A stretch of DNA of 62,848 nucleotides from an uncultured Lachnospiraceae bacterium (lineage in GTDB: Bacteria; Bacillota; Clostridia; Lachnospirales; Lachnospiraceae). The notes beneath the pieces were generated by a model. It did no database searches, was not told where the DNA came from, and saw only the letters and a program-made list of their open reading frames with translations. The stretch's first letter is position 1, and each line of letters opens with the position of its first letter. Shown one piece after another: positions 1 through 9,353 of the stretch. Both the position numbers and the translations under genes were made by a program. Location of the stretch: NCBI GenBank assembly GCA_910580015.1, contig CAJTVT010000012.1, positions 1 through 62,848 on the forward strand, in the 5' to 3' direction.

Positions 1-52
1 TTCCATCTGCTAACATTCTTTTAGCAACCTCTTTCAAAGATTCTTTTCTCAT
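1..52 (-). CDS. Start of an unidentified gene, cut by the window edge
   Basis: An ATG at 52 on the minus strand opens a frame that stays open to the window edge (17 codons, beginning MRKESLKEVAKRMLADG). It lies 89 bases after the aroA stop on the same strand, with no terminator between, so it may be the next gene of the aromatic operon. There is no good Shine-Dalgarno right before this ATG. A GAAAGGAG about 30 bases upstream instead suits a five-codon mini-ORF (MCKMM, stop) that ends just before it. The family cannot be recognised from 17 residues, and the start is uncertain. Confidence 0.3.
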   Translation of the reverse strand, partial: MRKESLKEVAKRMLADG

Positions 53-141
53 ATCTTACATCATTTTACACATTTCTTGAACTCCTTTCGGGTGTTCTTT
101 CAAATATTATGTATAGAAAGATGGGCTTTTTTGAAATGCGC

Positions 142-1461
142 CTAAGGTATCTGATAGGAAATGGCCTTGATATCCTCAAAGAAGGAAGGATAGGAGATAG
201 CCACACATTGTCGATCATCCAAGGTGGTTTCCCCTGCTGCCCGAAATCCAGCAATGGTAAATGCCATAGCGATCCGATGATCCTGACAAGTACAGATTTT
301 AGTGCCATGGAGTGGTGCTCCGCCAACAATCACCATGCCATCGTCTGTTGGAGTGACAATACCACCCATTGCGCTTAGATTTTCCGTAATAGCTTTGATG
401 CGGTCAGATTCCTTCACTTTCAGTTCTTGGGCATCACGTATCACAGTGGTACCTTCGGCAAAAGCTGCCATTACCGCTAGAACTGGGATTTCATCAATTA
501 AGGTGGGAATCGCAGAGCCGCCTATGGTGGTGCCATGCAAAGAGCTACTTTTTACAAGTATATCCGCTACAGGTTCCCCAGAAACAGTGCGTTCATTTTG
601 CAGTGTCAGATTCCCTCCCATGGCAAGGGCTGTCTCTATCATTCCGCTGCGAGTGGGATTGATCCCCACATTTTGAATTAAGATCTCTGCGTGAGGTGTG
701 ATTAATCCCAAGGCAATAAAATAGGCTGCGGAGGAGATATCTCCAGGCACATGGATTTTCTGACCCTCTAACATAGGCTCTGGTTGAATAGAAGCAGTGG
801 TATCCACGGAGGTGATCTTTGCACCAAAGCCAGACAACATTCGTTCTGTGTGATCTCTGGATAATACAGGTTCCGTTACGCTGGTAGTTCCTTCTGCATA
901 AAGTCCAGCAAGTAGGACGGCTGATTTCACTTGTGCAGATGCAACCGGAGATTGATAGTGAAGTCCTGTCAGAGATCCTCCTTTTATGGTAAAAGGTGCA
1001 CAGCCTGAATCAGTAGCCAGAAGAGAGTGTGGAAAAGAATCGGGATCCCAGCACTGAAACGTTGCACCCATTTCAGAAAGAGGAGTGAAAATACGCTTCA
1101 TTGGGCGTTTTCGGATGGATGCGTCTCCGTCCAAGGTACTCTCAAAGGACTGTCCAGCCAGAATGCCCGATATAAGACGGGTGGTGGTGCCGCTGTTGCC
1201 CACATTCAGGACTTGAGAGGGAGAGGTCAATCCATGTAGCCCTTTTCCATGAACTAGTATGCGTGTTCCCTGGTTTTCAATGGGAATTCCAAGTTTTTGA
1301 AAACAGGAGATGGTCGAATGGCAATCGGCACCCTGTAAAAAATTTGTGATCTCTGTTAACCCATTGGAGATAGCTCCAAACATAATACCTCTGTGTGAAA
1401 TGGATTTGTCGCCGGGAACGGATAATTCTCCCCGAAAAGAATAAGAATCTGTAATTTTCAT
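142..1461 (-). CDS. aroA: 3-phosphoshikimate 1-carboxyvinyltransferase (EPSP synthase)
   Basis: Transfers the enolpyruvyl group of PEP to shikimate-3-phosphate in the cytosol, the sixth step of the shikimate pathway. The 439-residue length fits the family. Visible hallmarks are the N-terminal substrate loop PGDKSISHR (about residues 17-25), GNSGTTTRL (about 93-101), DGDASIRKRPM, and the C-terminal region with KVKESDR and DHRIAM. The start follows AGGT a few bases upstream and lies 24 bases after the tyrA stop, so the two are cotranscribed. Identification is firm from the motifs. Confidence 0.97.
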   Translation of the reverse strand: MKITDSYSFRGELSVPGDKSISHRGIMFGAISNGLTEITNFLQGADCHSTISCFQKLGIPIENQGTRILVHGKGLHGLTSPSQVLNVGNSGTTTRLISGILAGQSFESTLDGDASIRKRPMKRIFTPLSEMGATFQCWDPDSFPHSLLATDSGCAPFTIKGGSLTGLHYQSPVASAQVKSAVLLAGLYAEGTTSVTEPVLSRDHTERMLSGFGAKITSVDTTASIQPEPMLEGQKIHVPGDISSAAYFIALGLITPHAEILIQNVGINPTRSGMIETALAMGGNLTLQNERTVSGEPVADILVKSSSLHGTTIGGSAIPTLIDEIPVLAVMAAFAEGTTVIRDAQELKVKESDRIKAITENLSAMGGIVTPTDDGMVIVGGAPLHGTKICTCQDHRIAMAFTIAGFRAAGETTLDDRQCVAISYPSFFEDIKAISYQIP

Positions 1462-1485
1462 GTTGTTTACCTCTTAAATTCTGTC

Positions 1486-2583
1486 TTATCGTTCATATAT
1501 GGTGTATTGGCAGCTCCGAAGTAGTTCCACAGCCTCTTTTCTAGAGCGTTCTTCATAAAATTCGATGTGTAGTACGCCCTCTTGAAATTCACGGTTATGG
1601 ATGATACCAATATTTTTAATACTGATATTGTGTTCGGAAAGAATCGTGGCAAGCGTGGCGATGCCTCCGGCTTCATCTGCCATATCACAGTAAATTTCAT
1701 GTATCTTTGGAATCGGGCCGGAAGTGTTGATAGTGATGGAATCTCGGTAGTCCTTGGCATTCTGGAAAAAATCAAACAACTCCTTACTACTTGAATGGGC
1801 AATACGATCTTTGGTATGTGCCAGAGAATCTATAAATAAATCAATGAGCTTTATGATTTGTGTCTGATTTGTCAGACAAATTTGTTGCCACATCACAGGA
1901 GAAGAGGAAGCGATTCTTGTAATATCCCGAAAACCTCCAGCTGCGACAGTTTTCATTGTCTCTGTATCATCGTCAATAGACTTTACCAGATTTACCAGGT
2001 TTGAGGCCAGGATATGGGGGAGATGACTGATCGATGCAGTGATATAATCATGTTCCTCATAATCCAGCGTCATTGTGATAGCTCCAAGGGAAGCAATAAA
2101 ATCCTCAAATTCTTTTACAATTTCCTGTTTTATCTCAGGGGAGGGGGTGAGAATATAGTATGCATTTTCCAAAAGATAAGAAGTTGCATGTTCATATCCG
2201 CTTTTTTCTGAGCCAGCCATGGGATGACCACCAATGAAATAGGGAGCAATTCGAGTGTGAGAAATCTCTTGGTGGATGGGGGTTTTTACACTTCCCACAT
2301 CTGTAATGATGCAGTTTTCTCCGGCAAAATTAGAGAGTTTTTCAAGAAATTCCGAATTTTTCTGGACAGGCGCACATAGAAAAATGTAACGACAGTCCGC
2401 AAAATCTGTTGTCAATTCCTGATATCCTTTGGAAATCACCTGTTCTGTAACAGCAAGATTTAATGCCTCAGTATCTATGTCATATGCGATCATAGTGATC
2501 TCTGGATGTATTCGTCGGATGGTCTTAGCGATGGATCCGCCAATCAGACCAAGGCCGATAAAACCAATTTTTTCAGGTTTCAT
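1486..2583 (-). CDS. tyrA: Prephenate dehydrogenase with C-terminal ACT domain
   Basis: Converts prephenate to 4-hydroxyphenylpyruvate with NAD(P)+, the committed step to tyrosine. The N-terminal Rossmann motif GFIGLGLIGGSIA (about residues 7-19) binds the cofactor. GGHPMAGSEKSG and the helical SHLPHILAS segment are typical of the family. Residues about 290-365 look like an ACT domain, probably for tyrosine feedback. The start follows AGGAGGACATT. It is the first gene of a minus-strand unit with aroA; the partner enzyme pheA is about 50 kb away in this window. Confidence 0.95.
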   Translation of the reverse strand: MKPEKIGFIGLGLIGGSIAKTIRRIHPEITMIAYDIDTEALNLAVTEQVISKGYQELTTDFADCRYIFLCAPVQKNSEFLEKLSNFAGENCIITDVGSVKTPIHQEISHTRIAPYFIGGHPMAGSEKSGYEHATSYLLENAYYILTPSPEIKQEIVKEFEDFIASLGAITMTLDYEEHDYITASISHLPHILASNLVNLVKSIDDDTETMKTVAAGGFRDITRIASSSPVMWQQICLTNQTQIIKLIDLFIDSLAHTKDRIAHSSSKELFDFFQNAKDYRDSITINTSGPIPKIHEIYCDMADEAGGIATLATILSEHNISIKNIGIIHNREFQEGVLHIEFYEERSRKEAVELLRSCQYTIYER

Positions 2584-2636
2584 AATGTCCTCCTGAACTT
2601 TTATTTTAAGTATGTTCTGTGTAATGGTCTTTTTCT

Positions 2637-2665
2637 ATCGTAAGGGAAAAATCAGGAAAAGTCAA
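2637..2665 (-). promoter_or_regulatory. Probable promoter of tyrA-aroA
   Basis: Read on the minus strand: TTGACT (2665-2660), a 17-base spacer, then TACGAT (2642-2637). It is about 54 bases upstream of the tyrA start. The match is by eye only. Confidence 0.5.
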
Positions 2666-2740
2666 CAGATGGAAGAAAGACTTTCCTAGTTGGAAATTTT
2701 TAATAGATACATTTTTATTTGTAAAAAATGAATAAAATGG

Positions 2741-2769
2741 TTGTAAAATTTCTGGAATTTTAGTAAAAT
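2741..2769 (+). promoter_or_regulatory. Probable promoter of the EF-G-like gene
   Basis: TTGTAA (2741-2746), 17 bases, TAAAAT (2764-2769), about 40 bases before the start codon and divergent from the tyrA promoter. The region is very A/T-rich, so chance matches are likely. Confidence 0.5.
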
Positions 2770-2806
2770 ATAGACATCGAATAAACTTGTATTGGAGGAA
2801 AATGCT

Positions 2807-4897
2807 ATGAACGTTTACACAACTGACAAAATAAGAAATGTAGTTCTTTTAGGGCACGGTGGCAGCGGGAAGACGACTCTGGTGGAAGCAATGGCATATC
2901 TCTCTGGCATTACCAAACGCATGGGAAAGATCAGCGACGGTAATACCATCAGCGATTATGACAAAGAAGAAACCAAACGTCTTTTTTCAATTAATACGGC
3001 GGTAGTGCCTGTAGTCTGGGAAGATACAAAGATTAATGTACTGGATGCACCAGGATATTTTGGGTTTGTAGGAGAAGTGGAAGAGGCAGTCAGTGTTGCG
3101 GATGCGGCGATCATCGTAGTGTCTGGCAAGAATGGGATTGAAGTGGGAACTCAAAAAGCATGGGATATCTGTGAGAAATATAAGATACCACGCATGGTGT
3201 TTGTAACAGAGATGGATGATGACAATGCAAGTTTTCGCCAGGTAGTGGCAGATTTACAGGAAATGTATGGAAAGCGGATTGCTCCATTTCATCTTCCGAT
3301 TCGGGAAAATGAGAAATTTGTAGGGTATGTAAATGTGGTGGCTCAGAGTGGAAATCGCTGGAATGAGAAGGGAGAGGTTGTGGAAGCTGAGATTCCAGAA
3401 TATTCCAAGGCGAATCTGGAGTTGTGCAGGGAAGCATTGATGGAGGCAGTAGCAGAGACCAGTGAGGAATTTATGGATCGATATTTTTCAGGGGAAGAAT
3501 TTTCAGAATTTGAAATTCGTTCAGCCCTTCGATCGAATGTGGTGGACGGCAGTATCGTTCCAGTTTCTATGGGATCTAGTATCTTGGTACAAGGTGTGTA
3601 TACATTGTTAGATGATATTGTAAAATACCTTCCAAGTCCAGAGAAGCGTCCATGTAAGGGTGTGAATATGAAGACCAACGAAGTGTTTGACGGCGATTAT
3701 GATATTGCGAAGTCTAAGAGTGCATACATATATAAGACCATTGCAGATCCATTTATTGGAAAATATTCTCTAATTAAAGTAAATTCTGGTGTATTGAAAA
3801 CAGATGATGTACTGTACAATGCAGATAAAGATATGGAGATGAAGATCGGCAAAATCTACGTAATGAGGGGCAACAAATCCATGGAGGTGTCAGAACTTCA
3901 TGCAGGGGATTTGGGGGCTCTGGCAAAACTTACCAAATCTACAACTAGAGATACCTTGTCAACCAAAGCCGTTCCAGTTCTGTATGGCAAGACACAGATC
4001 TCTACACCTTATACTTATAAACGTTATAAAGCAAAGAAAAAGGGAGATGAGGATAAGATCTCTCAGGCATTGCAGAAACTGATGCAGGAAGATTTGACTT
4101 TAAAGATAGAAAATGACAGTGCAAATGGGCAGACTTTGATTTATGGAATTGGGGATCAGCATCTGGAAGTTGTGGTGAGCAAGCTGGCGGAGCGCTATAA
4201 GGTAGAAATTGAGCTGAGTAGGCCAAAGATTGCATTTCGAGAGACAATCCGCAAGAAATCAGATGTGGAATATAAATATAAAAAGCAGTCTGGTGGACAT
4301 GGACAGTATGGTCATGTAAAAATGACATTTGAGCCCAGTGATGATTTAGAGACACCCTATGTATTTGAACAGCAGGTGGTCGGAGGTGCTGTACCTAAGA
4401 ATTATTTCCCAGCAGTGGAAAAGGGCCTGCAAGAATCTGTATTAAAGGGTCCCATGGCAGCATATCCAGTTATGGGGGTAAAAGCAGTGCTCTATGATGG
4501 TTCCTACCATCCAGTGGATTCTTCTGAAATGGCATTTAAGATGGCAACGATTCAGGCATTTAAAAAGGGAATTATGGCGGCAACACCAGTATTGTTAGAA
4601 CCGATTGCCACTATGAAGGTGGTAGTGCCAGATAAATATACAGGTGATGTTATGGGAGATTTGAACAAACGCAGGGGCCGCGTGCTTGGAATGAATCCTG
4701 TGGAGGTTGGCAAGACTGAAATCACAGCAGATGTGCCTTATATGGAGATTTATGGTTATATGACAGATCTTCGTTCTATGACCGGTGGAAGCGGCCTATT
4801 TTCTTATGAATTTGCCCGTTATGAACAAACTCCTTCTGACATTCAGGAAAAGGAAGTAGCGGCAAGAAGCAGCAAATTAGACAAAGGTGAAGAGTAA
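2807..4897 (+). CDS. Elongation factor G-like translational GTPase (EF-G paralogue)
   Basis: A 696-residue protein with EF-G domain order: GTPase domain, beta-barrel, then the EF-G III/IV/V region (SGGHGQYGHVKM, about residues 500-510, is a typical domain IV start). The P-loop is GHGGSGKTT (about 16-24). The G3 motif reads DAPGY instead of DTPGH, and the G4 motif reads TEMD instead of NKMD (about 134-137). This points to the divergent EF-G-like group rather than the housekeeping fusA, which normally sits by rpsL/rpsG. The start chosen is the ATG preceded by TTGGAGGAAAATGCT; an in-frame TTG at 2792 overlaps the ribosome site and is less likely. Role beyond ribosome-associated GTPase is unknown. 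Confidence 0.85.
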   Translation: MNVYTTDKIRNVVLLGHGGSGKTTLVEAMAYLSGITKRMGKISDGNTISDYDKEETKRLFSINTAVVPVVWEDTKINVLDAPGYFGFVGEVEEAVSVADAAIIVVSGKNGIEVGTQKAWDICEKYKIPRMVFVTEMDDDNASFRQVVADLQEMYGKRIAPFHLPIRENEKFVGYVNVVAQSGNRWNEKGEVVEAEIPEYSKANLELCREALMEAVAETSEEFMDRYFSGEEFSEFEIRSALRSNVVDGSIVPVSMGSSILVQGVYTLLDDIVKYLPSPEKRPCKGVNMKTNEVFDGDYDIAKSKSAYIYKTIADPFIGKYSLIKVNSGVLKTDDVLYNADKDMEMKIGKIYVMRGNKSMEVSELHAGDLGALAKLTKSTTRDTLSTKAVPVLYGKTQISTPYTYKRYKAKKKGDEDKISQALQKLMQEDLTLKIENDSANGQTLIYGIGDQHLEVVVSKLAERYKVEIELSRPKIAFRETIRKKSDVEYKYKKQSGGHGQYGHVKMTFEPSDDLETPYVFEQQVVGGAVPKNYFPAVEKGLQESVLKGPMAAYPVMGVKAVLYDGSYHPVDSSEMAFKMATIQAFKKGIMAATPVLLEPIATMKVVVPDKYTGDVMGDLNKRRGRVLGMNPVEVGKTEITADVPYMEIYGYMTDLRSMTGGSGLFSYEFARYEQTPSDIQEKEVAARSSKLDKGEE

Positions 4898-4991
4898 AGT
4901 AAGATATTCGATTAAAGTATGATAGGTTTCGTGCCAGAATGTCTGCTAAGTGCCGGGATCGTGTCTGAGAATAGAAGGGTGGAAGTTGTAC

Positions 4992-7052
4992 ATGAAGAGT
5001 AAGAAAGAAGAGAAAACAGTAAAGCAGAGTGTGGGAACTGGAAAAAGGGGTATACAGGAATGGAGGCGTTTGTACCATGAGACGATAAAAGGGAAGATTA
5101 CCATTTCCGTCTTGATCTTGGTCATTATCTCACTGTTACTTCTGGGCATAATATCCAGTGTGCTGAATAACCACAGTACGAATTCTACCTTGGAGCGAAG
5201 CATGAAAGCCACGGCGCGGGTATCCGCGGAACGTGTAGAGTGGGAAATTACTTCTTACAGAAACATTGCTGAAGATTTGGGCATGACGGCTCGACTTGCC
5301 AATGATACAGTAAGTGCAGAAGATAAAAAAGCTATCATAGATGAGCGAATTAAGGTCAATGAATTGACAGGCGGAGGGATTCTTGATAGCGCTGGCGTAA
5401 ATATTTTTACAGGAGAAAAATGCGCAGACACTGCATATTTTAAGGAAGCCATGAAGGGACAGAGTTATGTGACAGAGCCCACAAGCAGTGAAGGAGGTTC
5501 TGTTATGGAAATTAAGATTGCAGCGCCTTTGTGGAAAGAAGGGATTCATGGAACAGAAGTGGTGGGTGTAATCTATCTGATTCCAGAGGAAAATTTCTTA
5601 AATGATATTATGGTGGCAACCAATGTGAGCGATCATGGTTCTGCCTATATGGTGGATGGAGAAGGGACTGTGATTGCTCATAAGAATCACGATTTGGTGA
5701 AAACGAAGGATAACAGCATTGTGGCGGCTGAGAGCAATTCTTCATTGAAGCCGTTAGCAAGATTAGAAGAGAAAATGATCCGTGGTGAGACGGGATTTGG
5801 GACATACAAATATGATGGGGTGAAAAAAATTATGGCTTACACGCCAGTGGAAGGCAGCAATCAATGGAGTATAGCTATTACAGCTCCCCTATCTGATTTT
5901 AATTTTGAGACCATTGTGGGTATTATCATCACGATCTTGATTGTGCTTGTTTCTATTGTGGTTGCAGTGTTGATGGTGAGAAGGTTGGCCGATAATATTG
6001 GTACCCCAGTGCATCAGTGTGCACAGCGTCTATTGGCATTGGCGAATGGAGATCTGCATACGGAGGTTCCACAGGTATCTACACAAGATGAGGTTTTGAT
6101 TCTTGCAAATGCCACACAGGAAATTGTATCTGGCATGGGGCGGATTATCAGAGATGTGCATTATATTTTGGGGCAGATGAGTGAGAAAAATTTTGCAGTC
6201 CATTCTCAGGAGAGAGAATCCTATGTAGGAGATTTTGAGAATATTCTGAATTCAGTTCGGGCGATTAAATATTCCTTAAGCGACACGATGAATCACATCA
6301 AAGAATCTGCGGATCAGGTGGGACTTGGATCTTCCCAGCTTGCGGAAAGCGGCCAAGCTCTGGCGGAGGGCGCTACCGATCAGGCAGCGTCTGTGCAAGA
6401 GCTTCTAGCCACGGTCAATAACATTGCAGAACAGGTGCAGCGGAATACAGAAAATGCAGTTTCCACCAAACAGCACGCAAGGGAGATTGGAGATCAAGCC
6501 CATGCCAGCAGCAAATCAATCGGGAAAATGATGGAGGCTATGAAAAAGATCAGTGATGCGTCGATGCAGATCTCCAATATTATTCAGACAATCGAGGAAA
6601 TTGCGGATCAGACGAATTTGCTTTCCTTAAACGCTTCGATCGAGGCTGCCAGAGCAGGAGAGGCAGGTAGAGGATTTGCAGTGGTTGCGGGAGAGATTGG
6701 TCATCTGGCAAATCAGTGTACAGAATCTGTGGAGGTCACCAGAGGATTGATCGAGGCTGCGCTTCATGAAGTAGAGAGTGGTAACGAGATTGCCGAGGAG
6801 ATGGCTGGCGCCCTTCAGAAAGTCATTGACGGAATGGATGGAATTGTAACAGCTGTGGAAGAGGTTGCAGAGAATTCCAATGAGCAGAATAATTCCATGC
6901 AGCAAATCAATGAGACGATTGAGATAATTTCAGAAGTGGTACAGACCAATTCGGCAGCAGCAGAGGAGGGATCTGCAACCAGTCAGGAATTGTCTGCACA
7001 GGCTACCGAGTTGAATGATTTGATTGGTAAGTTTCAATTGTCAGAGAATTGA
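4992..7052 (+). CDS. Methyl-accepting chemotaxis protein (Cache sensor, HAMP, signalling domain)
   Basis: A 686-residue membrane chemoreceptor. A first transmembrane helix lies at about residues 34-56. A periplasm-facing sensor domain of Cache type spans about 57-300, a second transmembrane helix about 307-329, and HAMP about 330-385. The cytoplasmic signalling domain follows, with the conserved hairpin tip around IADQTNLLSLNASIEAARAG (about residue 536 onward), which contacts CheA/CheW. The ligand is unknown. The start at 4992 follows AGAAGGGTGG; an earlier in-frame GTG at 4950 lacks a ribosome site. No che genes are nearby, so it works with a system encoded elsewhere. Confidence 0.93.
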   Translation: MKSKKEEKTVKQSVGTGKRGIQEWRRLYHETIKGKITISVLILVIISLLLLGIISSVLNNHSTNSTLERSMKATARVSAERVEWEITSYRNIAEDLGMTARLANDTVSAEDKKAIIDERIKVNELTGGGILDSAGVNIFTGEKCADTAYFKEAMKGQSYVTEPTSSEGGSVMEIKIAAPLWKEGIHGTEVVGVIYLIPEENFLNDIMVATNVSDHGSAYMVDGEGTVIAHKNHDLVKTKDNSIVAAESNSSLKPLARLEEKMIRGETGFGTYKYDGVKKIMAYTPVEGSNQWSIAITAPLSDFNFETIVGIIITILIVLVSIVVAVLMVRRLADNIGTPVHQCAQRLLALANGDLHTEVPQVSTQDEVLILANATQEIVSGMGRIIRDVHYILGQMSEKNFAVHSQERESYVGDFENILNSVRAIKYSLSDTMNHIKESADQVGLGSSQLAESGQALAEGATDQAASVQELLATVNNIAEQVQRNTENAVSTKQHAREIGDQAHASSKSIGKMMEAMKKISDASMQISNIIQTIEEIADQTNLLSLNASIEAARAGEAGRGFAVVAGEIGHLANQCTESVEVTRGLIEAALHEVESGNEIAEEMAGALQKVIDGMDGIVTAVEEVAENSNEQNNSMQQINETIEIISEVVQTNSAAAEEGSATSQELSAQATELNDLIGKFQLSEN

Positions 7053-7089
7053 GAGTGGTGGATATAAAACAGAATAAGTGACGCGTGTT

Positions 7090-7138
7090 ATCCCACGGAA
7101 AAGCAAGGTTTGAAAACTGCTTTTCCGTGGGATTTTTT
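7090..7138 (+). terminator. Rho-independent terminator after the chemoreceptor
   Basis: Perfect 16-bp stem, ATCCCACGGAAAAGCA (7090-7105) against TGCTTTTCCGTGGGAT (7118-7133), followed by TTTTT. Confidence 0.95.
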
Positions 7139-7176
7139 ATTCTAATTTTGTGCAGGAAAAGATTGGCAAATTAATT

Positions 7177-7207
7177 TGAAACCTTTTGTCTAATATGTGT
7201 ATCTAAT
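7177..7207 (+). promoter_or_regulatory. Possible ECF-type promoter of the sigma factor operon
   Basis: TGAAACCTTTT (7177-7187) resembles the AAC-containing -35 of ECF promoters, and TCTAAT (7202-7207) sits at about -10 distance. This is the layout of autoregulated ECF genes in Firmicutes. Inferred by eye from family knowledge. Confidence 0.5.
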
Positions 7208-7279
7208 GGGTATAAGAAACAGATAATCATTCGAATGATAAAAGATAGCTCCGAATCTGTGGGAAGGAGGGGGTGGAAC

Positions 7280-7777
7280 ATGCAAAAGATTATTGACAAA
7301 GCCGTCCAGGGGGATGTAGAGGCTTTTTTAGAGTTAATGGACAGAAATACCCTGTCAATGTATAAAGTGGCTCGTGCAATATTGAAAAATGATCATGATG
7401 CCGCAGACGCGATTCAAGATACGATTCTGAACTGTTTTGAGAAAATACATACGTTGAAGAAACGTGAATATTTCAAAACATGGATGATTCGAATTTTGAT
7501 CAATAATTGCAACCGTATTTTGCGACATTACCGACGAGAAAAGTTGTCAGGTGAAATACCAGAAGCAATGAAACCAGATCAGTCCATTGAAGAATTTGAA
7601 TTTAAAGAAATGCTGAATTTAATCGATGGAAAGTACCGTCTGATTTTAATTTTTTATTATTTGGAAGGATTTACGCTTCCGGAAATTGCAGAGCTGTTGG
7701 AACTAAATATCAACACAGTGAAGACAAGACTCTCAAGAGCAAGAGAACAGATTCGCACGGCATATCAGGAAGAGTAG
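7280..7777 (+). CDS. ECF-family RNA polymerase sigma factor
   Basis: A 165-residue sigma-70 family protein of extracytoplasmic-function type, with only regions 2 and 4. Region 2 includes DHDAADAIQDTILNCFEKI (about residues 40-58), and region 4 carries the helix-turn-helix TLPEIAELLELNINTVKTRLSRAR (in parts, about 131-154). The start at 7280 follows GGAAGGAGGGGG; an in-frame ATG at 7235 lies before this site and is less likely. It is 50 bases ahead of a DUF4179 membrane protein, the usual anti-sigma partner. Confidence 0.93.
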   Translation: MQKIIDKAVQGDVEAFLELMDRNTLSMYKVARAILKNDHDAADAIQDTILNCFEKIHTLKKREYFKTWMIRILINNCNRILRHYRREKLSGEIPEAMKPDQSIEEFEFKEMLNLIDGKYRLILIFYYLEGFTLPEIAELLELNINTVKTRLSRAREQIRTAYQEE

Positions 7778-7827
7778 AGAGTACCAATTTTGGAACATTA
7801 ACACGTGGTAATCAAGGAGGATTTCGA

Positions 7828-9240
7828 ATGAAAAAACAAATTATAGATTCACAATCAGATCATACGAAGTTAGATGAGCATATAAAAAAAACGTTGAATG
7901 GCATGTTTCCACTTCCAGAACAGGTGGAGAATGCCAGGAATGAAGCATACGCAAAGATCCGTGCCATGGCTGCTGATACAGACAAAAAAGACGAGATGGA
8001 TGGAGAAATTGTAAAACAGCAGGAAAAATCCACGAAGGGTTCAAAAAAAGCTAGAAAGATATTTTTCCCAGGTTTTGCAGGGATAGCAGCGGCAGCAGCA
8101 GTGTTTTTCTGTATCTATATGGTAAATCCGACGGTTGTGGCGGAGGTACCCATTGTGAAACATGTATTTGAAAAATTTGGGGAATCATTGGAATTTGCGG
8201 GAGATTATACAAATCTGGCGGAACCGATGAGCCAGTCTGAAACAGGAATAGAAAGTTTGACTGTGGATGGAAATACAATCACTCTTTCGGAGATTTATTG
8301 TAATGAGGCGACATTATACTTGGCCCTAATTATCCATTCAAAAGAAAAGATTCCAGAGACCTATTTAATTGAGGGTGGAAAACCGCAGATTGATATAGAA
8401 GGTATGATAGATTTTGATTTTGATCAAAATGGAGAACTGAATTGGTGGGAAGGTGGAAGTACCTTTATCGATGGTGCGATGGTAGATGATTATACTTTTG
8501 CAGGAGTTGTTCGATTTGAGATGGCACAATATTTTTCCTATGAAGGTTTTGGTACGCAGGTGCCAGAAAATTTCAATATAAAGATGTCTGTTTCACGGAT
8601 TGTGGGAACGAAGCTGGAAGATACTCGTCCTGAGATGCCTCAGGAGATCCGAGATCGGTATGAGGCTGCAATGGAAGAAAACGGCCTTGGATTAACGGAT
8701 GAAGACTACGCACAGTTTACAGAAGAGCAGGAAGAACTAGAGCATCAGTTTTTCAATGATATGTGGAATGCATATTATGAATTATATCCAGATAGACAGA
8801 CATATCCAAATCAATATGACAACTGGTTTTTGACTGGTCCTTGGGATTTTGAATTTGAAGTCACAAGAAAAGATGATAATGTGATTCGTAAAGAAATAAA
8901 TGATTTAGATGAAAATGGCATTGGAATTATTTCCGTTACGAAAACCCCAGTGGAAATTGCATTGGAAATGGAACAGAATACAGATTATACTACAATTATT
9001 CTGGATGCAAATGGAACGTTGATGGGAGAAAGTGCTTTAGGTTATCAAAATACTGCGCCGGTGGGCGGCTATGACACATCAAAAATTGATGTTTATGTCT
9101 GTGAAAGTATGGAGTATATGGATGAGATCCATGGATATTGGTGGTCTGACACTTACGAAGGACGGATGAAACAACCCCGTTTCAAACAAGCACTGGATGA
9201 GCGTTGCGTATATCACAAAGAGATTACATTTGACGAATGA
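7828..9240 (+). CDS. DUF4179-type membrane protein, probable anti-sigma factor
   Basis: A 470-residue protein. Its cytoplasmic N-terminus (about 1-77, starting MKKQIIDSQSDHTKLDEHI) is of the size that would bind a sigma factor. One transmembrane helix lies at about 78-100, and a long extracellular part follows. The segment just after the helix (VAEVPIVKHVFEKFGE) is typical of DUF4179 proteins. It follows the ECF sigma gene and has a strong AAGGAGG site. The likely role is to hold the sigma factor inactive until an envelope signal arrives; the signal is not known. Confidence 0.8.
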   Translation: MKKQIIDSQSDHTKLDEHIKKTLNGMFPLPEQVENARNEAYAKIRAMAADTDKKDEMDGEIVKQQEKSTKGSKKARKIFFPGFAGIAAAAAVFFCIYMVNPTVVAEVPIVKHVFEKFGESLEFAGDYTNLAEPMSQSETGIESLTVDGNTITLSEIYCNEATLYLALIIHSKEKIPETYLIEGGKPQIDIEGMIDFDFDQNGELNWWEGGSTFIDGAMVDDYTFAGVVRFEMAQYFSYEGFGTQVPENFNIKMSVSRIVGTKLEDTRPEMPQEIRDRYEAAMEENGLGLTDEDYAQFTEEQEELEHQFFNDMWNAYYELYPDRQTYPNQYDNWFLTGPWDFEFEVTRKDDNVIRKEINDLDENGIGIISVTKTPVEIALEMEQNTDYTTIILDANGTLMGESALGYQNTAPVGGYDTSKIDVYVCESMEYMDEIHGYWWSDTYEGRMKQPRFKQALDERCVYHKEITFDE

Positions 9241-9264
9241 CAATCAAAATTTCTAAAATAAAGA

Positions 9265-9306
9265 AAGATGGGGCTGTCGGTACTGGTTACTGACAGCCTC
9301 ATCTTT
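9265..9306. terminator. Bidirectional hairpin between convergent genes
   Basis: AAGATGGGGCTGTCGGTA faces TTACTGACAGCCTCATCTT around a CTGG centre. It lies between the plus-strand anti-sigma gene and the minus-strand SOD gene and can serve both; U-runs are short on either side. Confidence 0.7.
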
Positions 9307-9353
9307 GAGAAGTGTATCTTGCAGAAAAGAATTATGTTTCATAGAAAATGTTT

